From Verrucomicrobiota bacterium (GTDB lineage Bacteria > Verrucomicrobiota > Verrucomicrobiia > Limisphaerales > JACPZS01), in assembly GCA_016195385.1 (NCBI GenBank), contig JACPZS010000046.1, forward strand, positions 1 to 58,642: a DNA stretch of 58,642 nucleotides, written 5' to 3'. The position numbers and the translations under genes are program-made. Below, one piece after another: positions 8,284 to 17,576 of this stretch. Below the pieces are notes generated by a model, which worked only from the letters and a program-made list of their open reading frames with translations, was not told the origin of the DNA and ran no database searches. The stretch's first letter is position 1; every line of letters begins with the position of its first letter.

Positions 8284-9249
8284 TCAGTCCAGTCCCGCCG
8301 CGAGTTTGGCACGTTGCAAAACTTTCGTTGCCACGGCCCGGGCCTTGACGGCACCTTCGCGCAAGACCTGCTGAACGTAACCGGGATTTGCCGCGAGTTC
8401 CGCGCGCCGCGCCCGCGCCGCGGCGAAGCACGTCCAATAATTTTCGAACAGGGCTTTCTTCAAATCGCCGTAGCCGAGTCCGCCGGCGCGCAGCCGCGTC
8501 TCGTAGTCCGCCGCCACTTCGGCGGGCGCGACGAGCTTGAGCAATTGAATGGCGATGTTCTTTTCCGCATCCGGCTTTGGCTCGGCGGGCGAACGGCTGT
8601 CCATCACGAGGCCCATGATTTTTTTGCGCGTCGCTTTTTCTTCACCGAAAATTTCGATGGTGTTGCCATAGCTCTTGCTCATCTTTTGGCCGTCGATGCC
8701 CGGCACGACTGCCACGTCTTCGCGGATGCGCGGTTCGGGGATGACGAAAGTTTCGCCATAGAGCTGATTGAACTTGATCGCGATGTCGCGCGTGACTTCG
8801 ACGTGCTGCTTTTGATCGCGACCGACGGGAACGACATTGGAATCGAAAATCAAAATGTCCGCCGCCATCAGCACCGGATAGGCGAAAAGGCCGTGACTCG
8901 GCGCAACGCCGCGCGCGAGCTTGTCCTTGTAGCTGTGGCAGCGCTCGAGCAAACCCATCGGCGTCACGGTGGTGAGCAGCCACGTCAACTCCGTGACTTC
9001 GGGCACGTCGGATTGGCGCCAGAAAACGGACTTCTGCGGGTCGAGTCCGCACGCGAGGAAACCGAGCGCGACATCGAGCGTATGGCGGCGGCGCTCGGCG
9101 GCGTCGGTGAGCGACGTCATCGAGTGATAGTTCGCGATGAAATAGTAAGCGTCGCCCTGCGTTTGCAATTCAATCGCCGGACGCATCATCCCGAAATAAT
9201 TGCCGAGATGCAGCGCGCCCGAAGGTTGGATGCCGGATAAAATTCGCAT
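8284..9249 (-). CDS. trpS: Tryptophanyl-tRNA synthetase
   Basis: The 321-residue class I aminoacyl-tRNA synthetase charges tRNA-Trp in the cytoplasm. It begins MRILSGIQPSGALHLGNYFG, where HLGN is the HIGH-type ATP motif, and contains KMSKS at residues 189-193 (VPGIDGQKMSKSYGN). Length and motif spacing are normal for bacterial TrpS (about 320-340 residues). The frame is open upstream to 9351, but the family start MRILSGIQPSG fixes the ATG at 9249. An S4 protein gene follows eight bases downstream on the same strand. Confidence 0.97.
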   Translation of the reverse strand: MRILSGIQPSGALHLGNYFGMMRPAIELQTQGDAYYFIANYHSMTSLTDAAERRRHTLDVALGFLACGLDPQKSVFWRQSDVPEVTELTWLLTTVTPMGLLERCHSYKDKLARGVAPSHGLFAYPVLMAADILIFDSNVVPVGRDQKQHVEVTRDIAIKFNQLYGETFVIPEPRIREDVAVVPGIDGQKMSKSYGNTIEIFGEEKATRKKIMGLVMDSRSPAEPKPDAEKNIAIQLLKLVAPAEVAADYETRLRAGGLGYGDLKKALFENYWTCFAAARARRAELAANPGYVQQVLREGAVKARAVATKVLQRAKLAAGLD

Positions 9250-9354
9250 GACGCGAGAGGATAATGAGCCGCCGCTGGCTTGCAAGGGTTCGTCCACGAT
9301 GCGCGGTTGAACCATGACAACGGATGAGCATAAGCCCGGCTGCCAATGCAATCT

Positions 9355-9840
9355 TTAGTCGCGAAAATTCTGGAAGCTCAACGCGACCGGGAAATCGTGA
9401 CCGCGCACGGCGGCGATCACGGACTGCAAGTCGTCGCGGTTCTTGCCCGTCACGCGAATCTCCTCGCCCTGAATCTGCGTCGTGACCTTGAGCTTTGTAT
9501 CGCGGATGAAGCTCGTGACTTGTTTGGCGATGGTGGATTCGATTCCTTGCTTGATCTTGATGACCTGTCGCGCGTGGCCGAGTGGCGAGATGTCCGGCTC
9601 GCAACGCTCCACGTTCTTCAAACTGATCTGCCGCTTGGCGAGCTTGCCGACGACAATTTCTTCGAGCGTCTTGACCTTGAAGTGATCTTCGGCGGTCAAC
9701 TTGATTTCGTTTTTCTCCAAAACAATTTCGGCTTTGCTGCCTTTGAAGTCGAAGCGGTTGGCCAGTTCTTTTCTGGCCTGATTGACGGCGTTCTCGATTT
9801 CCATCGAGTTGACCTGCGAAACAATGTCGAATGATGGCAT
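9355..9840 (-). CDS. yajQ: YajQ family nucleotide-binding protein (DUF520)
   Basis: The protein is 161 residues, the usual YajQ length. It begins MPSFDIVSQVNSMEIENAVNQARKE and has the family phrases NRFDFKGSKAEI, EIKLTAEDHFK, VKIKQGIESTIAK-like IKIKQGIEST, and VTGKNRDDLQSVIAAVR near the end. YajQ proteins have two ferredoxin-like folds and bind nucleotides; a Xanthomonas member binds cyclic di-GMP. The cellular role here is unknown. The frame is open far upstream, but only the ATG at 9840 gives the conserved start. The gene is convergent with nothing and lies just upstream of trpS on the same strand with about 100 bases between. Confidence 0.95.
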   Translation of the reverse strand: MPSFDIVSQVNSMEIENAVNQARKELANRFDFKGSKAEIVLEKNEIKLTAEDHFKVKTLEEIVVGKLAKRQISLKNVERCEPDISPLGHARQVIKIKQGIESTIAKQVTSFIRDTKLKVTTQIQGEEIRVTGKNRDDLQSVIAAVRGHDFPVALSFQNFRD

Positions 9841-10020
9841 GACGCGAGAATAGAAATCGGGCCTGGTTAGAGAAGCAAAAAAGCTGACGGCCTGGCCGAC
9901 GGCGCCGACTTCACTCGACGAAGCATGGAATTGAAATGGCGAATTCTCGTCATGAACGGGAAAACAACTGGTTGGCCAAGCACGGGCTTCCGCGTAAACT
10001 CGCGCGAACGATTTAAAGAA

Positions 10021-10857
10021 ATGCAACTCGGCATCTTCGCCAAAACTTTCGCGCGAGCGAGCGTCGAAGAAACCTTCGCTGCCGTCGCCAGTCTCGGCTT
10101 GCACTGCGTCCAGTTCAACTTCGCCTGCGCCGGTTTGCCGAGCCTGCCGGACGAAATTGATCCGGCGCTGCTGCAACGAATCCGCCGGGCCGCCGCCGCG
10201 CGCGGAATCGCCATCGCTGCTGTCTCCGCCACCTTCAACATGATTCATCCCGACGCGCAGCAGCGCGGCGAGGGAGTGCGTTGCCTAGGCGTTGTCGCGG
10301 AGTCCTGCGCAATTCTTGGCGCGAAAACCGCCACCCTTTGCACCGGCACGCGCGATCCGGAAAACATGTGGCGCTGGCATCCGGACAACAATTCGTTGGC
10401 GGCGTGGCGTGATCTGCTCGCCACGTTGGCGGAAGCCGTGGCGCTCGCCGAGAAGCACGGCGTTTCGCTCGGCGTGGAACCGGAGACCGGCAATGTCATC
10501 AACTCCGCGCGTAAAGCGCGGCAACTCCTCGACGAACTCAAATCACCACGCCTGAAAATCATCATGGACGCAGCGAACCTTTTTCATCCCGGAGATCTGC
10601 CACGTCAGCGCGAAATCATCGACGAAGCGTTCGCGCTGCTCGGCGGCGACATCGCGCTGGCCCACGCCAAGCAACTTGGCACCGACGGTCACGCTGGCAA
10701 TCTCGCACTAGGCACAGGCGTCTTAGACTGGAGGCACTATCTGGCAAGCCTGCGGCGCGCAAATTTCGCCGGCCCGCTCATCATGCACGGCTTCGAGGAA
10801 GCCGCTGCCGCCGCGAGCGTGGATTTTTTACGGAGACAACTTTCCAATTCCAACTGA
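10021..10857 (+). CDS. Xylose-isomerase-like TIM-barrel sugar isomerase/epimerase
   Basis: The 278-residue protein starts MQLGIFAKTFARASVEETFAAVA, typical of the AP_endonuclease_2 / IolE-like TIM barrel (PF01261). Likely metal ligands are the glutamate in GVEPETGN, the aspartate in IIMDAANLFHPGD, the histidine in LAHAKQLG, and a C-terminal histidine/glutamate in IMHGFEE. Such enzymes isomerise or epimerise sugars with a divalent metal; the substrate cannot be read off. The frame opens at 9925, but the ATG at 10021 starts the family beta-strand and has AAAGAA in front. The alpha/beta hydrolase gene follows after eight bases, so they are probably one operon. Confidence 0.85.
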   Translation: MQLGIFAKTFARASVEETFAAVASLGLHCVQFNFACAGLPSLPDEIDPALLQRIRRAAAARGIAIAAVSATFNMIHPDAQQRGEGVRCLGVVAESCAILGAKTATLCTGTRDPENMWRWHPDNNSLAAWRDLLATLAEAVALAEKHGVSLGVEPETGNVINSARKARQLLDELKSPRLKIIMDAANLFHPGDLPRQREIIDEAFALLGGDIALAHAKQLGTDGHAGNLALGTGVLDWRHYLASLRRANFAGPLIMHGFEEAAAAASVDFLRRQLSNSN

Positions 10858-10865
10858 TTACGAAC

Positions 10866-11678
10866 ATGCCATTTTTCAAACGTGACGGACTAGACTTCAA
10901 CTACTACGACCTCGGTGCCGGACAGCCGTTCTTTTTCCAGCACGGACTCGGCGGCGAAGCCAAATTGGTTTGCGATCTGTTCAAACCGCCCGCTGGCATC
11001 CGGATGATTTCGTTCGACGCGCGCGGGCACGGCGAAACGCGTCCGCTGGGCGATCCGGAGAAAATCAGCATCGCGTCATTTGCCGACGACCTGGGTGCGT
11101 TGATGGATCACCTGAAGATCGAGAGCGCGATTGTTGGCGGCATTTCGATGGGCGCGGCGATGGCGCTGAATTTCACGCTGCGCTTTCCACAACGCGTCAT
11201 TGGGTTGGTGTTGTCACGTCCCGCGTGGCTCGACGCGCCCCGCCCGGAGAACGTGACGTTATTCGGGCAGATCGCGCAGTTGATTCGCCAGCACGGCGCG
11301 CGGCGCGGACGTGAATTGTTTCTCCAGACCGAGGCGCACAAAAATCTTCGCCGCGATTTTCCCGACACCGCGAACACCGCGATGGTCGCCTTCAATCATC
11401 CGCGTGCAGAAGAAACCGTCGTGAAGCTGGAGCGCATCCCGAACGACACACCGTGCCACGACCGCGCCGAGTGGAGCGCTATTCGCGTGCCAACGCTCGT
11501 GCTCGCCAACCTTCGCGATCCCATTCATCCGTTCGAGTATGGCGAAACTCTGGCGCGGCTCATCCCCGGCGCGACGTTTCGTGAACTCACTTCCAAATCG
11601 ATCAGCATGGAGCAACACACCATCGACGTGCAACGCGAGCTGGAGACGTTCCTCAAAACTCACTTCTTGGGTCAGTAA
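10866..11678 (+). CDS. Alpha/beta hydrolase
   Basis: The 270-residue protein has the alpha/beta hydrolase fold. It shows the oxyanion loop FFFQHGLGG (about residues 23-31) and strand ISFDARGHGET. The nucleophile elbow is GGISMGAAM, with the catalytic serine near residue 95. The acid is in VLANLRDPIHP. The histidine candidate is in MEQHTIDVQ near the C-terminus. It resembles 3-oxoadipate enol-lactonase or esterase types; the true substrate is unknown. It is cytoplasmic, as there is no signal peptide. The gene is translationally close to the upstream TIM-barrel isomerase (8-base gap), so the pair may act on one sugar acid or lactone. That link is inference. Confidence 0.85.
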   Translation: MPFFKRDGLDFNYYDLGAGQPFFFQHGLGGEAKLVCDLFKPPAGIRMISFDARGHGETRPLGDPEKISIASFADDLGALMDHLKIESAIVGGISMGAAMALNFTLRFPQRVIGLVLSRPAWLDAPRPENVTLFGQIAQLIRQHGARRGRELFLQTEAHKNLRRDFPDTANTAMVAFNHPRAEETVVKLERIPNDTPCHDRAEWSAIRVPTLVLANLRDPIHPFEYGETLARLIPGATFRELTSKSISMEQHTIDVQRELETFLKTHFLGQ

Positions 11679-11746
11679 AGTTAATTAGCCTCACGCCCAC
11701 TTCACAAATCTTGCGTCCCATCGTTTATATGCAAAAATCACACCCC

Positions 11747-13120
11747 ATGAAATCATGCTCTGGCATTCGTGTGCTCCTCATCGCGCTGTTGTTGCTGCTG
11801 GGCACGGTGGCCCCACGTGCGCAGGACAAATCCGCCGCCACCAAGCCTGCGACGCATTTTGAAATCCCGCCCACCGATGACGGACTGCCTGGCGATGGGC
11901 CGGTTCGCCGTTACGATTGGTTTCGCAAGCTGTGGAGTGAACGTCGCGCCAAATGGGCGGCACGCGTTGAACAGGACCGTCGCGCCGTGGTGCTGCTGGG
12001 CGATTCCATCACGCAAGGCTGGGGCGAGGATTTCAGCGGCTGGTTTCCCGGCGTGAAGATCGCCAATCGCGGCATCAGCGGCGACACCTCGCGCGGCGTG
12101 CTCATCCGCCTGCGGGAAGACGTGCTCGCGCTGCAACCGCAGGCGGTGGTTCTCCTCATCGGCACCAATGACCTCGAAGAGAAAGCGGAACCCGAAACCA
12201 TCACGGCGAATTTGAAACTCATCCTCGCGGCGTTGAAAGAGCACAATGCGAATATGCCCGTTGTGCTTTGCCAGGTGTTTCCGAGTTCGGCCACGAAAGC
12301 GCGTCCAGCGGACAAGATCAAAAAGATCAATCAACTTTACGCCGAGGTGGTGAAGAGCAACGCGCAGGTCACGCTCGTCGAAACGTGGCCGCTCTTCGCC
12401 GACACGCAAGGCGACGCAATCCCCGCCGAATTTCCCGACCTGCTTCATCCCAACGCGGCAGGCTATGCCAAATGGGCCGCCGCGTTGCGTCCCATTTTTG
12501 CCACGCTTGGATTTGTGGAAACGATGTCTTACGACTTCACGCCGGAGCCTGGTTTCGTAAGCCTCTTCAACGGAAAGGATCTCACCGGCTGGGGTTTCCG
12601 GCCTACGTCGGACGCGGATAAAGCGTCCGCCAAAAAATGGCAGGCCAGCGATCCCAACGCACCACCGTGGCCGATTGTCGAAACGGCAGTGAGCTTCGAT
12701 GGACAAACGAGCAGTTCCGACGGACGGTTTGTGGCAAAGAACGGCAGGCTGATTGTCACCACTCCGTCGGAAGGCCGGAGAATTCAGCAACTGTCCACGA
12801 CGAAAGACTTCGCGCAGAATTTCATCCTGCGTCTGGAGTTTCGCGCCACACCCAATGCGGACAGCGGCATCTTCATTCGTGGCCCACAACTGCAATGCCG
12901 CGATTACCTCCTCGCCGGTCCCTACAAAACGCTCAAGAACTATCGCCCGGGCGATTGGAACGAAATCGAAGTGGCTGTGAAAGACGGCTTGGCCCACAGC
13001 TTGTGCAACGGTGAAATTCTGGAAGCCGCGATGAAAGTTCCCGCCTCCGGTCCCATCGGCCTTGAAGGCGACCGTGGTCAGATGGAATATCGCCGCATCC
13101 GAATCAGGCAGGTGCCGTAA
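11747..13120 (+). CDS. Secreted SGNH hydrolase fused to a DUF1080 (3-keto-disaccharide hydrolase-like) domain
   Basis: This 457-residue exported protein has two domains. After a signal peptide (IRVLLIALLLLLGTVAPRAQ) comes an SGNH/GDSL esterase domain. Block I is VVLLGDSITQGWG, block II is NRGISGDTSRGVL, block III is VLLIGTNDLEE, and block V is DLLHPNAAGYAKWA, giving Ser, Gly, Asn and Asp/His in order. From about residue 262 follows a DUF1080 domain (PGFVSLFNGKDLTGWGF ... RPGDWNEIEVAVKDGLAHSLCNGE), a concanavalin-like fold found in 3-keto-glycoside hydrolases. The fusion suggests deacetylation plus glycoside attack on a polysaccharide. An ATG at 11729 is an alternative start. Confidence 0.88.
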   Translation: MKSCSGIRVLLIALLLLLGTVAPRAQDKSAATKPATHFEIPPTDDGLPGDGPVRRYDWFRKLWSERRAKWAARVEQDRRAVVLLGDSITQGWGEDFSGWFPGVKIANRGISGDTSRGVLIRLREDVLALQPQAVVLLIGTNDLEEKAEPETITANLKLILAALKEHNANMPVVLCQVFPSSATKARPADKIKKINQLYAEVVKSNAQVTLVETWPLFADTQGDAIPAEFPDLLHPNAAGYAKWAAALRPIFATLGFVETMSYDFTPEPGFVSLFNGKDLTGWGFRPTSDADKASAKKWQASDPNAPPWPIVETAVSFDGQTSSSDGRFVAKNGRLIVTTPSEGRRIQQLSTTKDFAQNFILRLEFRATPNADSGIFIRGPQLQCRDYLLAGPYKTLKNYRPGDWNEIEVAVKDGLAHSLCNGEILEAAMKVPASGPIGLEGDRGQMEYRRIRIRQVP

Positions 13121-13147
13121 ATCTGCCTCGGCCCACCGCCTGGCAGT

Positions 13148-14368
13148 TTAAGCAATCATGTGGCAGAACATCGCGTCGCGCAGCTTCGGCTCGAACCACG
13201 TGCTTTTCGGCGGCATGATGCCGCCCGCGTCGGCGATGGTCATCAAGTCTTCGATGCTGGTCGGGAACATCGAGAAGGCGCAGGCGTAATTGCCGCCATT
13301 CACGAGTTTTTCCAATTCCGCTGTGCCGCGAATGCCACCGACGAAATTGATGCGCTTGCTCGTGCGCGGATCATCAATGCCGAAGATCGGTGCGAGCACG
13401 AATTTTTGCAGCAACGTCACGTCGAGCTTCTCGATGGGATCGTTCGTACGGAAGAAGCGTTCGCGGAAAGTGAGTGTGTGCCAGGCGCCTTCGAGATGGA
13501 GTCCCAAGTGATGTTTTCCCGTCGGCTGCGCCGAGCCGGAATTTTTTTGGATCACGAACACGCCGTCCAGTTGTTCCAGTAACTCCGCCGGGCTTAGGCC
13601 GTTCAAATCTTTCAACACGCGATTGTAAGGCCGGATCTGCATCTGGTTGTGCGGAAAGATCACCGCGAGAAATGATCCGCTTGATCCAGCACCTTTCCGA
13701 CTTTGGCAAACGCGCGCCGCCGCCGCGCTGCGATGATGCCCGTCCGCGATGTAGAGGAACGGAATGTTTGCGAAAGCCGCTTCGATTGTCGCGATGTCTT
13801 CCGCGTCGCTCAACACCCACGACGTGTGCCGCACGCCATCCTTCGCGGTGAAGTCGATGTCCGGTGTGTGCGAAATTTTCTTGGCGAAAAGCGCGTCAAG
13901 TTCCGGCGCGGCGCGATAAGTCAGAAACACCGGCCCCGTCTGCGAATCGAGCGCTTCGATGTGCCGCACACGATCATCCTCTTTGTCGATGCGCGTCAGT
14001 TCGTGCTTCTTGATGACGTTGTTCAGATAGTCCTCGCAGCTCGCCACCGCGACCAAACCGATCTGCGAATGTTTCCCCATCACCTGACGGTAGAGATAAA
14101 AGCACGGCTGCGCGTCCTGCCGCAACGCGCCATCGGCGATGAGTTTTGCAAAATTCTCCCTCCCCTTCGTATAGACACTCGCGTCGTAAAGATTTGTTCC
14201 CGGCGGTAAATCGATTTCGGGTTTGCTGACGTGGAGGAAACTGAGCGGATTGCCCGCTGCCAAAGCGCGCGCCTCGTCGGAGGACATCACGTCGTAGGGC
14301 AGTTCGCAAATGCGCGCGGCCAGTTCGGGTTTCGGTCGCAGCGCGGGAAAAGGTTTAATCGTCGCCAT
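13148..14368 (-). CDS. DUF1015 family protein
   Basis: The 406-residue protein starts MATIKPFPALRPKPELAARICELPYDVMSSDEARALAAGNPLSFLHVSKPEID, the well-conserved N-terminus of DUF1015. Further family signatures are YLYRQVMGKHSQIGLVAVASCEDY, IKKHELTRIDKEDDRVRHIEAL, and the histidine-rich YIADGHHRSAAAARV, which looks like a ligand or metal site. DUF1015 genes often sit near serA/serC, and distant relatives include ParB-like serine kinases, so a link to serine metabolism has been considered. I do not claim it here. The frame runs to 14512, but homologues begin at the ATG at 14368. It diverges from miaA. Confidence 0.88.
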   Translation of the reverse strand: MATIKPFPALRPKPELAARICELPYDVMSSDEARALAAGNPLSFLHVSKPEIDLPPGTNLYDASVYTKGRENFAKLIADGALRQDAQPCFYLYRQVMGKHSQIGLVAVASCEDYLNNVIKKHELTRIDKEDDRVRHIEALDSQTGPVFLTYRAAPELDALFAKKISHTPDIDFTAKDGVRHTSWVLSDAEDIATIEAAFANIPFLYIADGHHRSAAAARVCQSRKGAGSSGSFLAVIFPHNQMQIRPYNRVLKDLNGLSPAELLEQLDGVFVIQKNSGSAQPTGKHHLGLHLEGAWHTLTFRERFFRTNDPIEKLDVTLLQKFVLAPIFGIDDPRTSKRINFVGGIRGTAELEKLVNGGNYACAFSMFPTSIEDLMTIADAGGIMPPKSTWFEPKLRDAMFCHMIA

Positions 14369-14525
14369 AAAAGAGGCGCGAAGATACGGAGCGCGCTTGG
14401 GAAACGCACGCGGAAATTTTCCATCGACGATCCCGGTTGCTGACGCGATAACGAGTGGCGCGATGATTGACAACACACTTGGAACGGCCGCGCTTGGCGT
14501 CCGGCGAAACAATTAAATTATCGCC

Positions 14526-15470
14526 GTGCCGTCGCTGACGCCAATTTTTCTCGCCGGCCCGACCGCCGTCGGCAAATCCGCCATTGCGCTGCAGCTGGCG
14601 GAGTTGCTTGCGGGCGAAATCATCTCCGTGGACTCGATGCAGGTTTATCGCGGGCTGGACATCGGCACGGCGAAGCCTTCGGCGGCGGAGCGCGTACGCG
14701 TCCCGCATCACTTGATCGATGTCGCTGATTTGAGCGAATCGTTCGATGCCGCGCGGTTCATTCGACTCGCGCAAGCGGCGCGCGAAGAAATTCAAGCGCG
14801 AGGTCGGGTTCCGATTTTCTGCGGGGGCACCGGGCTTTACTTCAAAGCCTTCCTCGACGGGTTGGGTCAAGCGCCGCCAGCGGATCCGCAGGTGCGTGGT
14901 GAATTGGAAAACATCCCCCTCCCCGTGCTGCTCACGGAATTAGAAAAATCCGATCCCGTCACGTTTGGAAAAATTGACCGGCAAAATCCGCGTCGCGTCA
15001 TCCGCGCGCTGGAAGTCATTCGCCTCACCGGCAAACCATTTTCAGTCCAGCGCTCTGCTTGGTCTGCAAACGACCCGTCCGATTCGAGAATCAGCGCCGG
15101 GCCGTTCTTCGTTCTCACGCGCGCGCCAGGTGACTTGCAACGACGAATTGATTTGCGAGTCGAGGAGATGTTTCGTCGCGGCCTCGTCAGCGAAACCGAA
15201 TTCCTGCTGACGCACGGCTTGGAACAAAATCGCACAGCGATGCAGGCCATCGGTTATCGCCAGGTTGTCGAACATCTAAGCGGCGAGCGGTCGTTGTCCG
15301 CCACGAGCGAGCTGGTGAAAGTGCGCACGAAGCAATTCGCCAAGCGGCAACTCACCTGGTTTCGCCGCCACGCGCGGGCGGTTTGGATTACGCTGGAACC
15401 ATCAGCCACTCCGGATGAAACTGCGGCGCAACTCGCCGAGAACTACCGCGCAACGCGACTCCCGACGTAG
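14526..15470 (+). CDS. miaA: tRNA dimethylallyltransferase MiaA
   Basis: The 314-residue enzyme transfers the dimethylallyl group to A37 of tRNAs that read UNN codons. It has the P-loop GPTAVGKS (residues 11-18), the substrate motif EIISVDSMQVYRGLDIGTAKP, the tunnel motif VPIFCGGTGLYFKAFLDGL, and the RNA-contact stretch QNPRRVIRALEVI. Near the end is AMQAIGYRQVVEHL, followed by VKVRTKQFAKRQLTWFRR. Length is normal. The start is GTG at 14526, which is the only codon that gives the conserved first strand. Some members carry a C-terminal zinc finger, but none is present here. Confidence 0.97.
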   Translation: MPSLTPIFLAGPTAVGKSAIALQLAELLAGEIISVDSMQVYRGLDIGTAKPSAAERVRVPHHLIDVADLSESFDAARFIRLAQAAREEIQARGRVPIFCGGTGLYFKAFLDGLGQAPPADPQVRGELENIPLPVLLTELEKSDPVTFGKIDRQNPRRVIRALEVIRLTGKPFSVQRSAWSANDPSDSRISAGPFFVLTRAPGDLQRRIDLRVEEMFRRGLVSETEFLLTHGLEQNRTAMQAIGYRQVVEHLSGERSLSATSELVKVRTKQFAKRQLTWFRRHARAVWITLEPSATPDETAAQLAENYRATRLPT

Positions 15471-15545
15471 CGCGCCAACTCACAAGAGTTTTGTAAACCG
15501 ATAACCTGCTTGAAACCGCTTGCAGGATCGTTGTTCAATGAGCGC

Positions 15546-16730
15546 ATGAACATTTTCCAACTCATCTCTCGCCGCGCGTTTCAACGCACCGCCACGTTCG
15601 CGCTCGCGATGTTGTTCGCACTCTCCGGCGCAAACCCGCTCTTTGCCCGCGACAAAGAATGCCTCGTTTACCTTGGCACCTACACCGGCGCGAAGAGCAA
15701 AGGCATCTACGTTTCCCGCCTGAATCTCACTTCGGGCGCGCTGACGCCACCGGCTCTCGCCGCCGAAATTTCGAGTCCCAGTTTTCTTGCGATTCATCCG
15801 AACCACCGTTTCCTTTACGCGGTCAATGAAGTCAGCAGTTTCGGAGGCAAACCCAGCGGCGCGGTCAGCGCCTTCGCCATTGACGCAGCGACCGGCAAAC
15901 TCACCTTCCTAAATCAACAATCCTCTGTCGGCGCGGGGCCGTGCCACCTCGTCGTGGACGGCGCTGGCAAAAACGTGCTCGTCGCGAATTACAGCGGCGG
16001 GAGCATCGCCTCGCTGCCGCTGGACGCCGACGGCCGGCTCGGCGAAGCCAGCGCGTTCATCCAGCACAAAGGTTCGAGCGTGAATCCACAACGCCAGGAG
16101 GGGCCGCACGCGCACGGCATTTATCTCGACACCGCCGACCGTCTGGCCTTCGTGCCCGACCTTGGCCTCGACAAGTTGATGATCTACAAATTCGATTCCG
16201 CGAAAGGCACGCTCACCGCGAATGAACCCGCCTTCGCACCGCTCAAGCCCGGCGCCGGCCCGCGTCATTTCGCGCTGCATCCGTCCGGCCATTTCGCGTA
16301 CGTCATCAACGAGATTCACTGCACGGTCACGGCGTTTGAAAACCACGCCGGCGCGTTCAAGGAATTGCAGACGATTTCCACGCTGCCCGAGGGACAGACC
16401 GTGTTGCCGAGTTTCAGCACGGCGGAGCTTGAGGTTCATCCGTCGGGCAAATTTCTTTACGGCTCCAATCGCGGGCACGACACAATCGCGGTGTTTTCCA
16501 TCGATTCAAAAACTGGCAAGCTCACGACGGTACAGCACCAATCCACGCTCGGCAAAATCCCGCGTGGCTTCGGCATCGATCCGACGGGGGCGTTTCTCAT
16601 CGCGGGCAATCAAGACTCGCACAACGTCGTCGCCTTCCGCATCGACGCCAAAACCGGACGCCTCGCTCCGACCGGCACGAACGTCGAGGTCGCCGCGCCC
16701 GTGTGCGTGAAATTCGTGATGCTGAAGTGA
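15546..16730 (+). CDS. Exported lactonase-type seven-bladed beta-propeller (6-phosphogluconolactonase-like)
   Basis: The 394-residue protein has a signal peptide (ending NPLFARDK) and a PF10282 lactonase fold: CLVYLGTYTGAKSKGIYVSRLN, FLAIHPNHRFLYAVNEV, GPCHLVVDGAGKNVLVANYSGGS, GPHAHGIYLD, GPRHFALHPSGHFAYVINE, and PRGFGIDPTGAFLIAGNQDS. YbhE-type members hydrolyse 6-phosphogluconolactone in the cytosol. The export signal here means this copy more likely acts on another lactone or sugar derivative in the periplasm. The ATG at 15546 begins the signal peptide; an upstream start at 15510 is less likely. The downstream gene begins 27 bases after the stop. Confidence 0.9.
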   Translation: MNIFQLISRRAFQRTATFALAMLFALSGANPLFARDKECLVYLGTYTGAKSKGIYVSRLNLTSGALTPPALAAEISSPSFLAIHPNHRFLYAVNEVSSFGGKPSGAVSAFAIDAATGKLTFLNQQSSVGAGPCHLVVDGAGKNVLVANYSGGSIASLPLDADGRLGEASAFIQHKGSSVNPQRQEGPHAHGIYLDTADRLAFVPDLGLDKLMIYKFDSAKGTLTANEPAFAPLKPGAGPRHFALHPSGHFAYVINEIHCTVTAFENHAGAFKELQTISTLPEGQTVLPSFSTAELEVHPSGKFLYGSNRGHDTIAVFSIDSKTGKLTTVQHQSTLGKIPRGFGIDPTGAFLIAGNQDSHNVVAFRIDAKTGRLAPTGTNVEVAAPVCVKFVMLK

Positions 16731-16757
16731 CTCGACGGAAATTTTTCTCCTTCACCG

Positions 16758-17549
16758 ATGCGGGCGTTTGAAAATCCGGCCCTGAAAAATTTCGCCGCTT
16801 CGTTCGCGAGCGATTTGGTTTTCGCGCAAGTTTTCATCTCTCGCCGAGGCAGTGGATACGAACTGCGGCATGTCGCTGATTGCGGTTTGGAAGACGCGCA
16901 GTTGCAAATTCTGCCGTTGACGGATCTGCGCTTACTCGCGCAATCGACCGAGGCGGGCGCGTTTCGCCCGCTCAAATCCGCTCCGAACCTGCGACGCGGC
17001 TGGCGCGTGAGCATCGCGAGCGACGCGGAGTTGCAATCCGCGCTTGACCAGCTTTATCCCGGCGCGATTGCCGATTGGCACGCGGCGCAGTCGCCAGTTC
17101 CACCCGTCACGAATTTCCGCGAGTTCACGAATCGACAGACGGGCATGTATCGCATCGCGCAGATGCTCACGGACGCGCAGGCGGCGCAAGTCATCACGGC
17201 GGCGTGTCACAAAAATTTCTGCCTCAAACAGCGCCTTTGGACGGTGGCAAACTTGCCGGCGGATTCGCGCGATGAAAAAAGTTTGCTTCCCTGCCTCGAA
17301 CCGTGTGCGCTCCTGCTGGAATTCGCGCGCAAAGCGATGCGCATCGAGCAGGAAGAACAATTGACGTTCCCGCTTGCGCCTGCGGAATTGAACACGTTGG
17401 TGGCGGCGCTTGAGCACATTGCCGAACACGCCAGCACCGAAGTTCGGGAAGGCGATTTCAACGCCGCTGCGAATGCCCGCCGTGCGCAACTCGTGCTTGA
17501 AAAGCTGCGACCCTTGGTGAAGGGTGGCGCGTCGGTTGACTTGGAATAA
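16758..17549 (+). CDS. Putative 4Fe-4S protein resembling the C-terminal part of DR2241
   Basis: The 263-residue protein has no signal peptide. It has a conserved-looking middle, ELQSALDQLYPGAIADWHA ... FREFTNRQTGMYRIAQML. A four-cysteine set follows at residues 150, 155, 179 and 183 (AACHKNFCLKQRLW and LLPCLEPCALLL). I recognise this as similar to the stabilising and 4Fe-4S-binding domains of Deinococcus DR2241, without its CbiX chelatase domain. If correct, it could be a standalone cluster-binding partner in tetrapyrrole or sirohaem chemistry; no such gene is next to it. The last ~60 residues are helical. Assignment is from memory of motifs, so moderate. Confidence 0.6.
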   Translation: MRAFENPALKNFAASFASDLVFAQVFISRRGSGYELRHVADCGLEDAQLQILPLTDLRLLAQSTEAGAFRPLKSAPNLRRGWRVSIASDAELQSALDQLYPGAIADWHAAQSPVPPVTNFREFTNRQTGMYRIAQMLTDAQAAQVITAACHKNFCLKQRLWTVANLPADSRDEKSLLPCLEPCALLLEFARKAMRIEQEEQLTFPLAPAELNTLVAALEHIAEHASTEVREGDFNAAANARRAQLVLEKLRPLVKGGASVDLE

Positions 17550-17576
17550 CATCATATTGACGTTCCTCATTATTTT

